The translations under genes were made by a program, and so were the position numbers. Below are positions 20,021 to 30,229 of a stretch of 64,000 bases of DNA, one piece after another. Position 1 is the stretch's first letter; every line of letters begins with the position of its first letter. Under the pieces are notes generated by a model. That model did not search any database. It was not told the DNA's origin and worked only from the letters and a program-made list of their open reading frames with translations. This DNA is from Prorocentrum cordatum (lineage: Eukaryota > Sar > Dinophyceae > Prorocentrales > Prorocentraceae): positions 29,265 to 93,264 of the forward strand of contig CAUYUJ010022081.1 in assembly GCA_963575745.1 (NCBI GenBank), written 5' to 3'.

Positions 20021-20520
20021 GGCAGGAGAGCCCAGAATCGAATCGACAAGTCGGATCGGCGATCGGAATGACTCGGATCGGCGGAAGTCGGCAGCCGAGT
20101 CGGGAAAAATCGAATCGGCTGAAATCGGCAGGCTAGTCTGCCTCCACGAAGAAATCGGAGCCCCCACATCGGAATCCCAAACCGAACTGAATCGGAAGCC
20201 ACCTAAATCGAGTCGAATCGAACCGGAGGAATCGAAACGAGCCCTGTGTTGGTCGCTGGGCACGTGTGATCCCTTCTAGAACGTGAGGCCCCACGCCGGC
20301 CAAAACGCACGGAACGTCCAAAGGGTATCCCCCCAGGGTGCTCCGGAACATCCAGCGAGCACGAAGAGCGTGAAGGTATCCTCCCCGAGCCGACCTCAAT
20401 ATGATGCCTCGGTCCGACCGCGGTTCGGCGCTACTCGCCGCTACGCATTCGGCCTAAGACGCGCGGAAACTCTTGCGATTTACGGTCGAAGGCTGCATGT
20501 CCTGAGTTACCCAACTTCGC
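20021..20520. other. Unassigned stretch with CGAATCGGA motifs
   Basis: 20040-20240 is dominated by irregular copies of AATCGGMW-type motifs; the rest has no recognisable feature. Confidence 0.45.
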
Positions 20521-20667
20521 TCAGGTCGGGCGTGCCCTCCTACAGGGAATTCTTGGACGAAAAATAAAAAAAAAAATACAACCATCAGAAAGGCTCAAAC
20601 ACACCCAGAACCGACCCCAGACGATTGACTTTTGAAACCAATTCCTGTGGTGAGACACGCCCGACTT
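20521..20667 (+). mobile_element. R1 MITE-like element, copy 3
   Basis: Starts TCAGGTCGGGCGTGCCCTCC and ends ACACGCCCGAC. The short flank repeat ACTTCGC occurs on both sides (20514-20520 and 20664-20670). Confidence 0.75.
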
Positions 20668-20987
20668 CGCGGTGCGCCCCGCGGTGCACGATTACCTTCG
20701 CGCGGAGGGCGCCGCCACAGGACGCCGCCACAGCGCGCCGCCACAGGGGGGGTGGCCCCATCGGCGGCCCTTTGGCGGGCGGCCCCTCGTGTCGACGAAG
20801 AGGGCGAGCACGACGACGACGACGACGACGACGTCGACGACGACGAAAGACACTTCGCGCATCGCGCCCCGCGGTGCGCGATCACCTCCGCGCCCTCGCG
20901 CAGCCCCCCCCGTTGTAGAAAGGCCCGGGACGCGGCAGGCGAAGCTCGATGACCTCCGCGATCCCGCGGGCGACCCAGGTTCATGTC
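20668..20987. other. Unassigned stretch with a GAC run
   Basis: Contains a (GAC)n run at 20811-20850 and a duplicated CGCGGTGCGCGATCACC-type motif. No gene. Confidence 0.45.
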
Positions 20988-21157
20988 GGGCATATCTGAA
21001 AGGGGCCCAGGGACACACAAATACATACACAAACACACACACACACATCCCAGGATTCCCAAGCTGTTCTTCTTGTTTTCTGGGTTCTCGCCTTCCCCCC
21101 ACTTTCATAGTTTCCCATGCTTGCTGGGGGGTCGACGATTACTTGTGTCTGTGTGTT
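20988..21157 (+). repeat. R2 dispersed repeat, copy 1
   Basis: Starts GGGGCCCAGGGACACACAAA, ends GTCGACGATTACTTGTGTCT. The CA-rich start and GT-rich end are partly inverted copies. It directly abuts the 5'-truncated R1 copy at 21161. Related copies are at 26350-26512 and 48524-48652. Confidence 0.7.
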
Positions 21158-21160
21158 TAA

Positions 21161-21318
21161 TATGTCCCCCTGGCTGCAGGCGGGTTTGGGAAGACAAGTT
21201 TCGAACAATAGTCCGCAAATGTTCAACGATGGTCAAAAATAGTCTGAAAAATCGCCCCCGGATTACTATTCTGCTTGTTTTGAATGTTCCTCCTGTGGAT
21301 GGACATGCCCGGCTTAAA
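21161..21318 (+). mobile_element. R1 MITE-like element, copy 4 (5' end truncated)
   Basis: Lacks the AAGTCGGGC start; it begins TATGTCCCCCTGGCTGCAGG and ends TGTGGATGGACATGCCCGGC. The R2 copy sits where the missing end should be. Confidence 0.65.
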
Positions 21319-21377
21319 TGCAGGTCGCTGGCATCCTGTGCATCGACCAAGCCTGAACCATCGCGGCCTACACGCTG

Positions 21378-21525
21378 GTCGGAAGAAGTAGGTGAAGACA
21401 TGAAGTAGGAAGGCGGGCGAAGCAGATTGGGCCCGGGTCCTCCCAGAGAGCAACAACACACAGCGAGAGCACAGCGATTGTTTAAGCAGGGCGGCGATTG
21501 AAGTAGATTGGAATCTGGGAAGCGT
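21378..21525 (+). repeat. R6 dispersed repeat, copy 2
   Basis: GGTCGGAAGAAGTAGGTGAA, then GACATGAAGTAGGAAGGCGG, ending GAAGTAGATTGGAATCTGGG. Confidence 0.65.
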
Positions 21526-22202
21526 GTGCGCGTAATGTCTGCGAGCGTGTGCGTGCGTGTCTGTCGGCGAAGTGTCGCCGCCCAGTCTGGGGGGCACCCC
21601 AAGCGACCCGGACCGGCGGCACTGGCCGAAGGCCACTGCAACACATGCTCCCAACGACTGGCGAGTACGGACAGCGCCGATCACTCGATGGTGGGGCCGT
21701 TGCTGGGCCAATGGCGGCGCTCCATCTTGACCGCCAGCGCTGGGAGGCCGCCGCCGCGCCAGCGCGGCACGGGTCCGCTGTGCCCCCCCAGAGGGGCCCC
21801 CCGTGGCAGGGATCTCTCGAGACCGCCCTTGAGCATCTGACTCCCACCAGCCCTCTAGGGCTCTAGGGCGCAGGTGGTCTGGAGAGCTTCCTCTTCCAAC
21901 CCCCTTCTTGCCATCTGGGAAGGGCTTTATCTTCCCTAATAATAAACACCCCCTCCCCCATCCAGCCGGCAGCCAACCCAAAACCATGCGCACACCATGA
22001 GCATCTGAATTTTGCCATGCCTCCAAGGCCGCCTTGGAATGAGTCGACGTCGACAGGTGCGCAGGTTCGAGCGGGCCCTTGCGTCGGAAACGACGGATCT
22101 GGAAGGGGGGTTGGAATAGAACGACTAGATCTATACATGCGAAACAGACGCGTTCTGAGGGCGCTTGGAGGGGGAGGGGGGAGTCCCGAACCGCCCCCCC
22201 CC
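21526..22202. other. Unassigned stretch
   Basis: Open frames exist on both strands but none is convincingly protein-like; no repeat recognised. Confidence 0.4.
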
Positions 22203-23035
22203 GGGCCTGCGCTGGCGCCGGCGTGGACGTGGGCGTGGGCGTGGACGCGGGAGTGGGCGTGGGCGTGGGCGTGGGTGTGGACGTGAGCGTGAGCGTGAGC
22301 GTGAGCGTGGTCATGGACGTGCGTGGGCGTGGGCGTGGGCGTGGGTGTGGGCGTGGGCGTGGGCGCGGGCGTGGGCGTGGGCGTGGGCGTGCGTGTGAGC
22401 GTGGGCGTGGGCGTGGGCGTGGTCGTGGGCGTGGGCGCGGGCGCGGGCGCGGGCGTTGGCGTGGGCGTGGGCGTGGGCGCGGGCGTGGGCGTGGGCGTGG
22501 GCGTGGGCGGGCGTGCGTGGGCGTGGGCGTGTGATCGTTGGCGAGGGTGGGCGTGGGCGTGGGCGTGTGCGCGGAGCGCGGGCGTGGGCGTGGGTGTGGG
22601 CGTGGGCGTGGGGGCGTGCGTGTGGGCGTGTTGGGCGGTGATCGTATGGCGAGGGTGGGTGTGGGCGTGGCGTGGGCGTGTGCGCGGGCGTGGGCGTGGG
22701 CGTGCGTGTGGGCGTGGGCGTGGGCGTGGGCGTGGTCGCGGGCGCGGGCGTGGGCGTGGGCGTTGGCGTTGGCGTAGGCGTGGGCGTGCGCGGGCGTAGG
22801 TGTGGGCGTAGGTCTGGGAGCGGGCTTGGAAGTGGGCGTGGGCATGGGCGCGGGAATTGGGAGTGTGCGTGGGCGTGAGTGTGAGCGTGGGCGTGGGCGT
22901 GGGCGTGGGCGTGGGCGCGGGCGTGCGTGAGCGTTGGCGTTGGCGTGGGCGTGGGCGCGGGCGCGGGCGTGGGCCTGCAGTGCGTGGGTGTGGGCGTGGG
23001 CGTGGGTGTGGGCGTCGGCCGCCGCCGCCAGCGCC
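22203..23035. repeat. GGGCGT hexanucleotide array
   Basis: About 830 bp of GTGGGC units with variants (GCGGGC, GTGAGC, GTTGGC, GTCGTG). Segments around 22530-22560 and 22640-22660 suggest internal duplications. It translates to Val/Gly, Arg/Gly or His/Pro repeats in every frame. Confidence 0.95.
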
Positions 23036-23338
23036 GGCGCGCCTGGGCCGGCGCCGGGGAGGGTTCGGGGAGGGGGGTTCGGGGAGGGGAGCCCACCTGG
23101 TTCTGTTCGACGGCGCCAAACGTGGGGGGGGGGAGGGCTCCCCCCCTGGTCCAAACGCGCCGCCGAATGTTCCAAAGGCAAGCGCTCGTGAAACGCGCCC
23201 CCTCATACGTGCACGTCGCCCCTGCCAAGCCCCTCCCTGGCCCAGAATCGGTGTGTTATGCCTCCCTGGCCAAGCCAGCACAGCTGGCTTGAAATTATCC
23301 CAGTGCGACCCTACCTAGGCAATGGAGCATTTAGGAAA

Positions 23339-23872
23339 GCAACATCTACATCTACACTATGCTATGTTATGCTGCGCTATGCTATGCTATGCTATTATGC
23401 TGTGCTGCGCTATGCTATGCTCTGCTATGCTGCGCTGTGCTATGCTAAGCAATGTGATGAAATGTTATGCGTTGCTATGATGCGCTATGCGATGCTATGC
23501 TGAGATATGCTATGTTATGATATGCTAAGATTGGCTATGTTATGTTATTAAATGTTGTGCAAATGCTGCGCTGCGCTATGCCGCGCTGCGCTAAGCTAAG
23601 CTAACGTAAACTAAGATATGCTAAGCTAAGCTAAGCTAAGCTAAGCTAGGCTAGGCTAAGCTAAGCTAAGCTAAGCCAAGTTAAGCCAAGCTAAGCTATG
23701 CTAAGATGATATAGACTAAGCTAGCTAAGCTAAGCTGAACTAAGCTAAGCCAAGCTAAGCTAAGCTAGGCTAGGCAAAGCAAAGCAAAGCTAAGCTAGGC
23801 TAAGCTAAGCGAAGCTAAGATGAGATAAGCTAAGCTAAGCTTAGCTAAGCTAAGCTGGGTGAACTCAGGGGG
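23339..23872. repeat. Pentanucleotide array, TATGC grading into TAAGC
   Basis: The left part (to about 23530) is built of GCTATGCTATG units and the right part of GCTAAGCTAAG units, so one base of the pentamer changes along the array. Isolated GCAAAG and TAGGC variants occur near 23770. Confidence 0.95.
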
Positions 23873-24231
23873 CGCAACTGGGGGAACCGAGGGGCGGATC
23901 CTGGGGGAACCGCCCGGGGCGGGGAGCACTGCCCGGCCCTTTAAGCACACAGGGTAAGAATCCTTCTAGGCAGAGCCTAGGTAGGGAACAACTCCTGGGC
24001 TGAGCCCAGGATTCGGGAGCGCGCAAACATGGATTAGCGATACGTGGATTTGGCGCGCGGTCGCCAACTCTATGGAACGGGGGAGGTCTCACCAAGATGC
24101 GGCCAATGCCGCCTCGTTCGGCGGCGGAAGTCCGCGATTTCCAATGGAAATGGGACTCGTCGCTAATCCACAACCCCTTGATCCATGTTTGCGATCGCCC
24201 GAAGGACAGGCCTTGCCTGGGCCGAGCCCAG

Positions 24232-24893
24232 GACCTCCTCCTCCTCCTCCTGCTCCTCCCCCTCCTCCTCCTCCTCCTCCTCCTCCTCCTCCTCCTCCTC
24301 CTCCTCCTCCTCCTCCTCCTCCTCCTCATCCTCAGCCTCCGCCTCTTCCACCTCCTCCTCCTCCTCCTCCTCCGCCTCCGCCTCCGACTCCGCTTCCTCA
24401 TCCTCCTCCTCCCCTCCTTGTCCTCCATGTCATCCATTTCCTCCTCCTCCTCCTCCTCCTCGTCCTCCTCCTCCTCCTCCTCCTCCCCCTCGCTCCTCCC
24501 TCCTCGCTCCTCCTCCTCCTCCGCCTCCTCCGCCTCCGCCTCCGCCTCCCTCCTCCCATTCCTCCTCCTCCTCCTCCTCCTCCTCCGCCTCCTCCTCCTC
24601 CTCCTCCTCCTCCTCCTCCCCCTCCTCATCCTCCGCCTCCGCCTCCCCCTCCTCCTCCTCCTCCTCCTCCGCCTCCGCCTCCGCCTCCGACTCCGCCTCC
24701 TCTTCCTCATCCTCCTCCTCCTTCTCCTCCTCCTCCTCCGCCTCCTCCTTCTCCTTGTCCTCCATGTCCTCCTCCTCCGCCCCCACCTCCTCTGCCTCCG
24801 CCTCCGCCTCCGCCTCCGTCTCCTCCTCCTCCGCCTCCTCCTCCTCCTCCGCCTCCTCCTCCTCCTCCTCCGCCTCCTCCTCCCGTTTCGGCC
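24232..24893. repeat. 660-bp CCT/GGA mirror tract
   Basis: Almost pure pyrimidine on plus over 660 bp, the longest such tract here. Poly-Pro, poly-Ser and poly-Arg frames of up to 430 codons through it are artefacts. Confidence 0.95.
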
Positions 24894-25399
24894 CCATGCG
24901 GGGCGCGCGGGGGGTGCCGCGGCGCGGCTCGAAGCGGCGTTGCCGCGGCGAGCCATGGAGGCATGCGCAGACCGTTTCAACTGCTCGTCAGCGAAGGGCT
25001 CGCTGGACAAGCTGGGGCCCGGCGCATTGTGGAGCGCTTCCTCAAGGATCTCGAGGTCGGCAGTGGGGAGACCCTCGAGTGGCAGGCGGTGCTGCGCGGC
25101 CAGTTCAGCATCCATGGCGGTCTCCAAAACGGCGGCAGTGCGGCCGTTTGAGGTGGACCGAAAGGGTGTGGCAGCCTGCCACAGGAAGCAGAGTCTGGCA
25201 TCGATGGGGCTCGGCTACGGGAAGTTGCAGGGCTTCAAGGGCAAGGTGGACCTTGGCTGTGGCCCTCTCGAACAGGCGGCGGGACAGGTCGGAAGCCGCC
25301 GATCGCTGCGGCCACCTTCGAAGGCCCCGTCGACCAGTGTGAGGGCGGCGGCATTCTGGCTACAGAGAGGCAGGATCCTGATGGGCAGGATGGACCCGA
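24894..25399 (-). other. Weak coding signal on minus strand
   Basis: A minus-strand frame starting METAMDAELA near 25127 runs about 80 residues with plausible protein composition (LEGLPTADLEILEEALHN) before entering the GGA tract. Upstream, another minus frame contains AKVHLALEALQLPVAEP. They could be remnants of a multi-exon gene invaded by the microsatellite. There is no family recognition, so I do not call a CDS. Confidence 0.25.
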
Positions 25400-25409
25400 G
25401 CTCTTGGTG

Positions 25410-25566
25410 TTAGGTCGGGCCTGTCCCCTTCCAGGGGGATGTTGGACGAAACGGAAAAAACAGAAAACGCTCAAAGAAATAAAAATACTCCAAAAATAGT
25501 CCCCAGACTTTTTGTTTAAACAATGTTTGAATATTCCTCCTGCAGAGGGACAGGCCCGACACAAGC
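25410..25566 (+). mobile_element. R1 MITE-like element, copy 5
   Basis: Starts TTAGGTCGGGCCTGTCCCCT, ends GCAGAGGGACAGGCCCGACA. Flanked by GCTCTTGGTG (25400-25409) and GCTCTCGGTG (25567-25576), a 10-bp target duplication with one mismatch. Confidence 0.85.
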
Positions 25567-25792
25567 GCTCTCGGTGCAAGACAGCGCTGCTGACCAAGGA
25601 GAGCGTGGCGCCGGAGGCACGGGAGCGCGGGCAGGCGAGCGAGGACGAGGCATGGGGCACCAGCTGGCCGAGGGCCGCACGCCGGCCTCGCGCATCCGGA
25701 GAATCCGGCGACGAATTCCAAGCCGGCGCCCTCGCATCCTCGGGAAGACCGCTCCCGGAGCCTCCCCAAGGGGGGGCCCTCGTAGCCCCCTT

Positions 25793-25983
25793 CGGGAGCG
25801 GCCAAGAGGGGGGTGTCCAAGAGGGGGGCGTGCAAATCATGACCCGCGGCACGTGCGCGGCCCAGCGGGGGGGCCAGGGACGTCATGGAATACGAAGGGG
25901 CGCCATAAATCTGGGGAAATATCATGGCCCCCGCCATGATATCCACCCCCCCCTAGTCATCACCCCCCTCTTTTCTGCCCCCG
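25793..25983. mobile_element. R3 element, copy 2
   Basis: Same order as copy 1 at 3230: GCGGCCAAGAGGGGGGTG start, GCAAATCATG, ATCATGGCCCCCGCCATGAT palindrome, then CACCCCCCTCTTTTCTGCCC end. No flanking 29-bp repeats here. Confidence 0.7.
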
Positions 25984-26070
25984 ACTCATAGCCCCCTGTT
26001 CCGTTTCAGGCGACGTCCGGGAAAGCCGGCGAAGCGGGCGAAGCCGGCAGGAAAACGGGTACGGATAGCG

Positions 26071-26202
26071 CTAGGTCGGGCCTGTCCCCCTACAGGGGGA
26101 TCTTGGGCGAAAAATTAGGAAAATACTCAAAAAGTACCCCCAAAATGCTCAAACATGACTATCTTTGAAGATCCCTCCTGCAGAGCGACAGGCCCGACGT
26201 AA
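26071..26202 (+). mobile_element. R1 MITE-like element, copy 6
   Basis: Starts CTAGGTCGGGCCTGTCCCCC, ends GCGACAGGCCCGACGTAA. Flanked by GGATAGCG (26063-26070) and GGGTAGCG (26203-26210). At 132 bp it is the shortest complete copy. Confidence 0.8.
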
Positions 26203-26349
26203 GGGTAGCGACATGGTGGAGGAGAGCGCCCCACCGGTGGCTCAGCGGGAGGCCGCGGGCCTTCTGGGCGGGAGGGCCACGCGGCTCCCGGCCAGGAAGC
26301 TCCCGGAGGCCAAGCGTCGCACGAGGAGCCGTTCATCGACAGCGGCTTC

Positions 26350-26512
26350 GGGGGCAATATCTGAAGGGGCCCTGGGACACACAAATAAATACACACAAAT
26401 AACAGTATTCCCTATATTTTCCCATATCTTCTGCGTTTTTGTCTCCCCCCCATTTCCCATATTTTTCCATATCTTCCTGGGGATCGACGGTAAATTGTGT
26501 CTGCGTGCTTTT
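26350..26512 (+). repeat. R2 dispersed repeat, copy 2
   Basis: GGGGCCCTGGGACACACAAA start and ATCGACGGTAAATTGTGTCT end. It sits directly upstream of the first duplicated exon-like block. Confidence 0.7.
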
Positions 26513-26518
26513 TGCCCC

Positions 26519-27296
26519 TCCTGAATATCGACGACGGGGTCTTCGGCCACCACAATGGCGGAGTGATGGACTGGTACCTCTGCGAGTACTTTATGGAAGA
26601 GAGCACGCAGGCCGTGCAGAGCAGCTTCCAGACTGACGTCGAGATCGACAAGGCCGGGCGAACGGGGAGGATAGCAAAGGGGGGGGGTGAGAATCAGCTC
26701 ACGTAGCTGAGTTTCCCGGCGCCTGCCGGCGCCGGAGGCGGCCATGCATCGAGGAAGGGGCCCCTCGGTGGGGCCGACACCGCCTGCATGCAGCAGATCT
26801 CGTAACCCCCCCTTTCTCTATCCCCCCCCCTTCGTCCAGCCCGAGATATCGACGACGGAGTCGCCGGCGGAGTGATGGACTGGTACCTCGCCGAGTACTT
26901 CTTGGAAGAGAGCACGCAGGCCGTGCAGAGCAGCTTCGACAGGGCCTCCCAGGATATGGCTACGGAGCTCGTGGAGACGAGGGAGTCCGCACGGAAGTGG
27001 AAGCAGGAGCGCGACCATGTCGAGGCCGGCGACAAGACGGCGGTCGCGAAGTACGCGGCGTGCCGCAGTGCGGAGTCCGAGGAGGGCACCGCGGGGACAC
27101 GTGCAAGGACGTGGGGGTGAGCGGCAGCATCGCGGAGACGGTGCGGAGCCTCAGCGGGACGGAGCAGGCACTCGGCGTGGCGCCGGGGTCCACCGACTTC
27201 GAGGAGAGCCCCATCTTCAGCACCTTCGACCCCCAGGCCACGATGCAGCTCACCTCGGACGGCTTCTGCGACGGCCTCGACTGCGCAGGGCATGCG
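26519..27296 (+). CDS. Putative multi-exon gene with a tandemly duplicated exon
   Basis: Two exon-like blocks share GVMDWYLxEYFxEESTQAVQ, the first at about 26519-26670 and the second from 26840. The second is preceded by a pyrimidine run ending in AG (26838-26839), a good 3' splice site. It continues into a charged helical segment (ATELVETRESARKWKQERDH). Around 27080-27110 the plausible frame changes and continues as SGSIAETVRSLSG and FSTFDPQATMQLTSDG before a GGA tract begins at 27297. I do not recognise the family. Intron ends are not all resolved, so the coordinates span the coding signal rather than an exact transcript. R2 insertion upstream may have truncated the gene. Confidence 0.4.
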
Positions 27297-27385
27297 AGGC
27301 GGAGGAGGAGGAGGAGGAAGAGGGGGAGGAGGAGGAGGAGGAGGAGGAGGAGGAGGAGGAGGAGGAGGAGGAGGAGGAGGAGGCT
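27297..27385. repeat. GGA polypurine tract
   Basis: Polypurine run that ends the coding signal of the preceding gene. Confidence 0.9.
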
Positions 27386-27651
27386 GGAGGACCTCAAGGA
27401 GCTGGCTCGCACAGCAGGCCGGGGAGGAGGAGCCGAGCTCCAGGAGCAGACGCAGGCCAAGGCCCGAGGAGGTGGGCGCTGGGGGGGGGGGGCAAGTCGT
27501 CTCCTGTCTGCGGGGCCTCGGGCCCCCGGGGCGGGTTCCCTGGCCCTCCTGGCCCCCCTGGCTGCACCTGGGCTGCGGTCAGGAGAAGGCTCCTCTGCCG
27601 CGGCGCAGCGGCGGCGGTGCCGAGCAGGTCGTCAGACTTGATGTAGTCAGC

Positions 27652-27800
27652 ACCCCCAGACCCCTCCTCCTCCTCCTCCCCTCCTCCTCCTCCTCCTCCT
27701 CCTCCTCCTCCTCTCCTCTCCTCCTCCGCCTCCGCCTCCGCCTCCTCCGCCTCCGCCTCCGCCTCCGCCTCCTCCTCCTCCTCCACCTCCTCCCATTCAA
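27652..27800. repeat. CTC/CCG polypyrimidine tract
   Basis: Pyrimidine-rich run facing the GGA tract at 27297, so together they form a loose inverted repeat. Confidence 0.85.
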
Positions 27801-28024
27801 CCTCCAATCCGTCCTCCTCCTGAAAGCGGGCGGCTTGGTTTAGGTGGGATTGGCCCCCAACTGAGAAAACTTCCGTGGAGGCACCGTAAACGGCTACGTC
27901 TCTTCTCCGTTGCGGGCGTGCCTTCGGGAGCGCACCCTCGCCCAGTGCCCGATTTTTTTGCGGTGCGTGTTTGCGCACTGCCAGGGATGTCTCAGGCGGG
28001 TGGTAATGGGGAGAGACCCAAACT

Positions 28025-28281
28025 CGCCATCGCTCGGACGTCCATTCCCTGTGTTTTTGTTCGGTTTCGTGCGTGCTTGTTCGCCAAATGATCAAGGATG
28101 CTCCTCGATGGTCCTCGCCGACGGAAAAAATGCACACGTCCGAGCGATGCCCAGCAAAGGGGGGAATGAAGAGAAGAGCCCTATAGAGCCTCTCTAGGGC
28201 CCTTTCCTTCACCGCCCATTTCGCCCCCCCCCCCACCCTTACCACCCGCTCGAATGACCCTGGCCCAAGGCGGCCCCAGAT
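28025..28281 (+). repeat. R8 dispersed repeat, copy 1
   Basis: Contains CATCGCTCGGACGTCC, GATGCTCCTCGATGGTCCTC, CACACGTCCGAGCGATGCCC and GACCCTGGCCCAAGGCGGCC. The right 175 bp recur almost unchanged at 47249-47425, and the left part recurs inverted at 49140-49275. Confidence 0.75.
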
Positions 28282-28640
28282 GTAGGAACAAGGAAAGGCG
28301 ACACCAACACCAACAGGGCGAGGAAATGCGCGGAGGCAAGGGCGGTCTACCTGGTGGTGTGTTCCCCCCCTCTCGCTCGAGACATCCCCAGTCTCTCGCT
28401 CGGGGAGGCATCGTGGATCTCCTCGCTGGAGGTGGGCCCCCTGGTGGTGTTGGTATCGCTTCTCCTCCCTCCGAAGATGTTCCAGGGAGGCCCACGTGGC
28501 CTCCGGAGCACCCCCTGCCCGGGGAGCCGCCGACGGCTCCAGAACGGCGCGACTGTCATGCCTGGGAAGCGGTGGCCCGAGGTCACCTCTGGCAGCCCCG
28601 ACCGGGGGTATAACGGTGACCGGGTCCTGTGAAACTAGGG

Positions 28641-28797
28641 TGAAGTCGGGCCTGCCCTCCCACAGGGGGATGCTGGACGAAGAACAACAAATAGTCTAAA
28701 AATACCCCCCAATGGTCAAAAATACTGCATGAATCGTCTCGAAATTATTGTTCGACTATTTTGAGTATTCCTCCTGTAGAGGGACAGGCCCGGCTTA
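28641..28797 (+). mobile_element. R1 MITE-like element, copy 7
   Basis: Starts TGAAGTCGGGCCTGCCCTCC, ends AGAGGGACAGGCCCGGCTTA. Perfect 9-bp flank AAACTAGGG at 28632-28640 and 28798-28806. Confidence 0.88.
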
Positions 28798-28990
28798 AAA
28801 CTAGGGCCAGGCTCCCCAGGCCGTCCCAGGCAAATTCCCATCCCAAATCGTTTCTGGATGGTCCCGGCAAGGGCCGACCTCTGACCCCCTTTCGTGAAAA
28901 CGACCTGGGGTCGGATCCATCGGGCGCAGGCCAACAAAAACTGCGGCCGCAGGAACCTCTCGGAAACCAAGCAGGGCAACTCGCTACCCG

Positions 28991-29105
28991 TCGGTCGGAA
29001 GAAGTGGGTAGAAGCATGAAGCTCCCGCCCGCCCCCTGAAGAGGGAGCAAGGAACACCTAGGCGCCTAAAATGGAAGGCGCCTATCGTAGATCGGGATCT
29101 GGGCA
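28991..29105 (+). repeat. R6 dispersed repeat, copy 3
   Basis: GGTCGGAAGAAGTGGGTAGA start and GTAGATCGGGATCTGGGCAT end. The middle differs from the other two copies. Confidence 0.55.
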
Positions 29106-29333
29106 TCCCAAAATATTCACCCAGACATCCGGCTGCTCCAATTTTTTCGATGGGCCCCGGAGGTCTGGACCACTTCCCTATAGGGCCGGTTTTTCGCCCC
29201 GAGTCGTTCTTTGACGCTCCCGAGACCCGGCGAGGGCCCCCGGAGGCCGAAATCAGCCCAAATCCGCCCACTATTTGTTGGAGCGTCGGATCCCTGGGTG
29301 CTTTCAACGACCGACGAATCATCGACTTGGCAG

Positions 29334-29570
29334 GAGTTTGAGCAGGGACCGACCGTCCAGGCATTTCTGTAGGCCTACCACGCTTAGAACACACGCATGT
29401 TCGAAGAACACCAACGACGGTCTTAGAACATGAACCCGATGTGTTACAGCAAGACAGACTCAGCCAGAAATGTTCCAAGAACATCTCGTGCACACCACAA
29501 AAGGTTCTTAGAACATTCTTCGGTGGGCCTACCGGCGAGCCAGGGCGCCTCGCCACTGCTTGAGGGGTGC
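29334..29570 (+). repeat. R4 dispersed repeat, copy 2
   Basis: GAGCAGGGACCGACCGTCCA start, CAGCCAGAAATGTTCCAAGA inside, CGCCTCGCCACTGCTTGA end. Several GAACA half-sites, as in copy 1. Confidence 0.75.
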
Positions 29571-29607
29571 GCCGTCTGTCCACCCGCGGCCCCGGGGAGC
29601 CCCAGGC

Positions 29608-29820
29608 TCAAGTCGGGCGTGTCCCCCTAGAGGGGGATCCTGGACGAAAACATTTAAAAAATACCCCAAACACGCTCATCAAAAGATGCCCCAGCATGGT
29701 CAAGAAAGAGTCCCCGGACTTTTTTTATTTCATTATATATATATATATATATATATATCTTATACCCCCCCCCAAAAAAAAACTGACGATCTCCCCTGCA
29801 GAGGGACAGGCCCGACCGCA
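29608..29820 (+). mobile_element. R1 MITE-like element, copy 8 (with TA microsatellite)
   Basis: Starts TCAAGTCGGGCGTGTCCCCC, ends GCAGAGGGACAGGCCCGACC. Perfect 8-bp flank CCCCAGGC at 29600-29607 and 29821-29828. A (TA)n run at 29734-29758 and a C9A8 junction lengthen it to 213 bp. Its right flank adjoins the target duplication of the giant element. Confidence 0.85.
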
Positions 29821-29830
29821 CCCCAGGCCC

Positions 29831-29837
29831 GCGGCCG
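29831..29837 (+). other. Target-site duplication, left (giant element)
   Basis: GCGGCCG, repeated directly at 47129-47135 outside the right terminal inverted repeat. Confidence 0.7.
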
Positions 29838-29869
29838 CGCTTAGAGGCTTCAAGATCTTAGGCGCACTT
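29838..29869 (+). repeat. Left terminal inverted repeat
   Basis: 32 bp, two mismatches against the reverse complement of 47097-47128 (at positions 7 and 24). A TATAGCTGGGTGTAAGT motif just inside also occurs as TATAGCTAGGGTGCAAGT at 47082-47099 in direct orientation. Confidence 0.88.
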
Positions 29870-30132
29870 ACGAGCTACCTATAGCTGGGTGTAAGTTAAT
29901 TCTGTTCTGTGTTAAGTAACAGTATATGTTGAGTATGTTCCCTAACTAAGGGCATCTGTTTTTAAGTGCTTCTCTTGCGGAAAAAAAAACTTACTTGCGC
30001 TACTTCTAACAATTGTCCATCCATCGCCGAGCGGGGTAAGTTACATATATGTACTTGTAAGTTACTTAACACATTTTAGGCACCATCACTTAGTATTACT
30101 TATAAGTTACTTATAAGTAACTTGTAAGTTAC
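29870..30132. repeat. Left subterminal AAGTTACTTATAAGTAACTT zone
   Basis: A/T-rich, unlike its surroundings, with repeated TAAGTTAC and ACTTATAAGT motifs, several of them self-complementary. The right end (46944-47080) has the same motifs. Subterminal repeats of this kind are typical transposase-binding regions in DNA transposons; that role is inferred here. Confidence 0.65.
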
Positions 30133-30229
30133 CTCCTTCCCTCCCTCCCTCCCCCTCCCTCCCTCCTTCCTCCGCGCCGCGCCGCGCGCCCGCGCCGCGC
30201 GCGCGCAAAAGGAGTGAATTGGGGGAGGT

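Noticed and set aside
22311-23281. Pro/Thr/His-rich minus frames of 300-650 codons
   Set aside because: Translation of the GGGCGT array.
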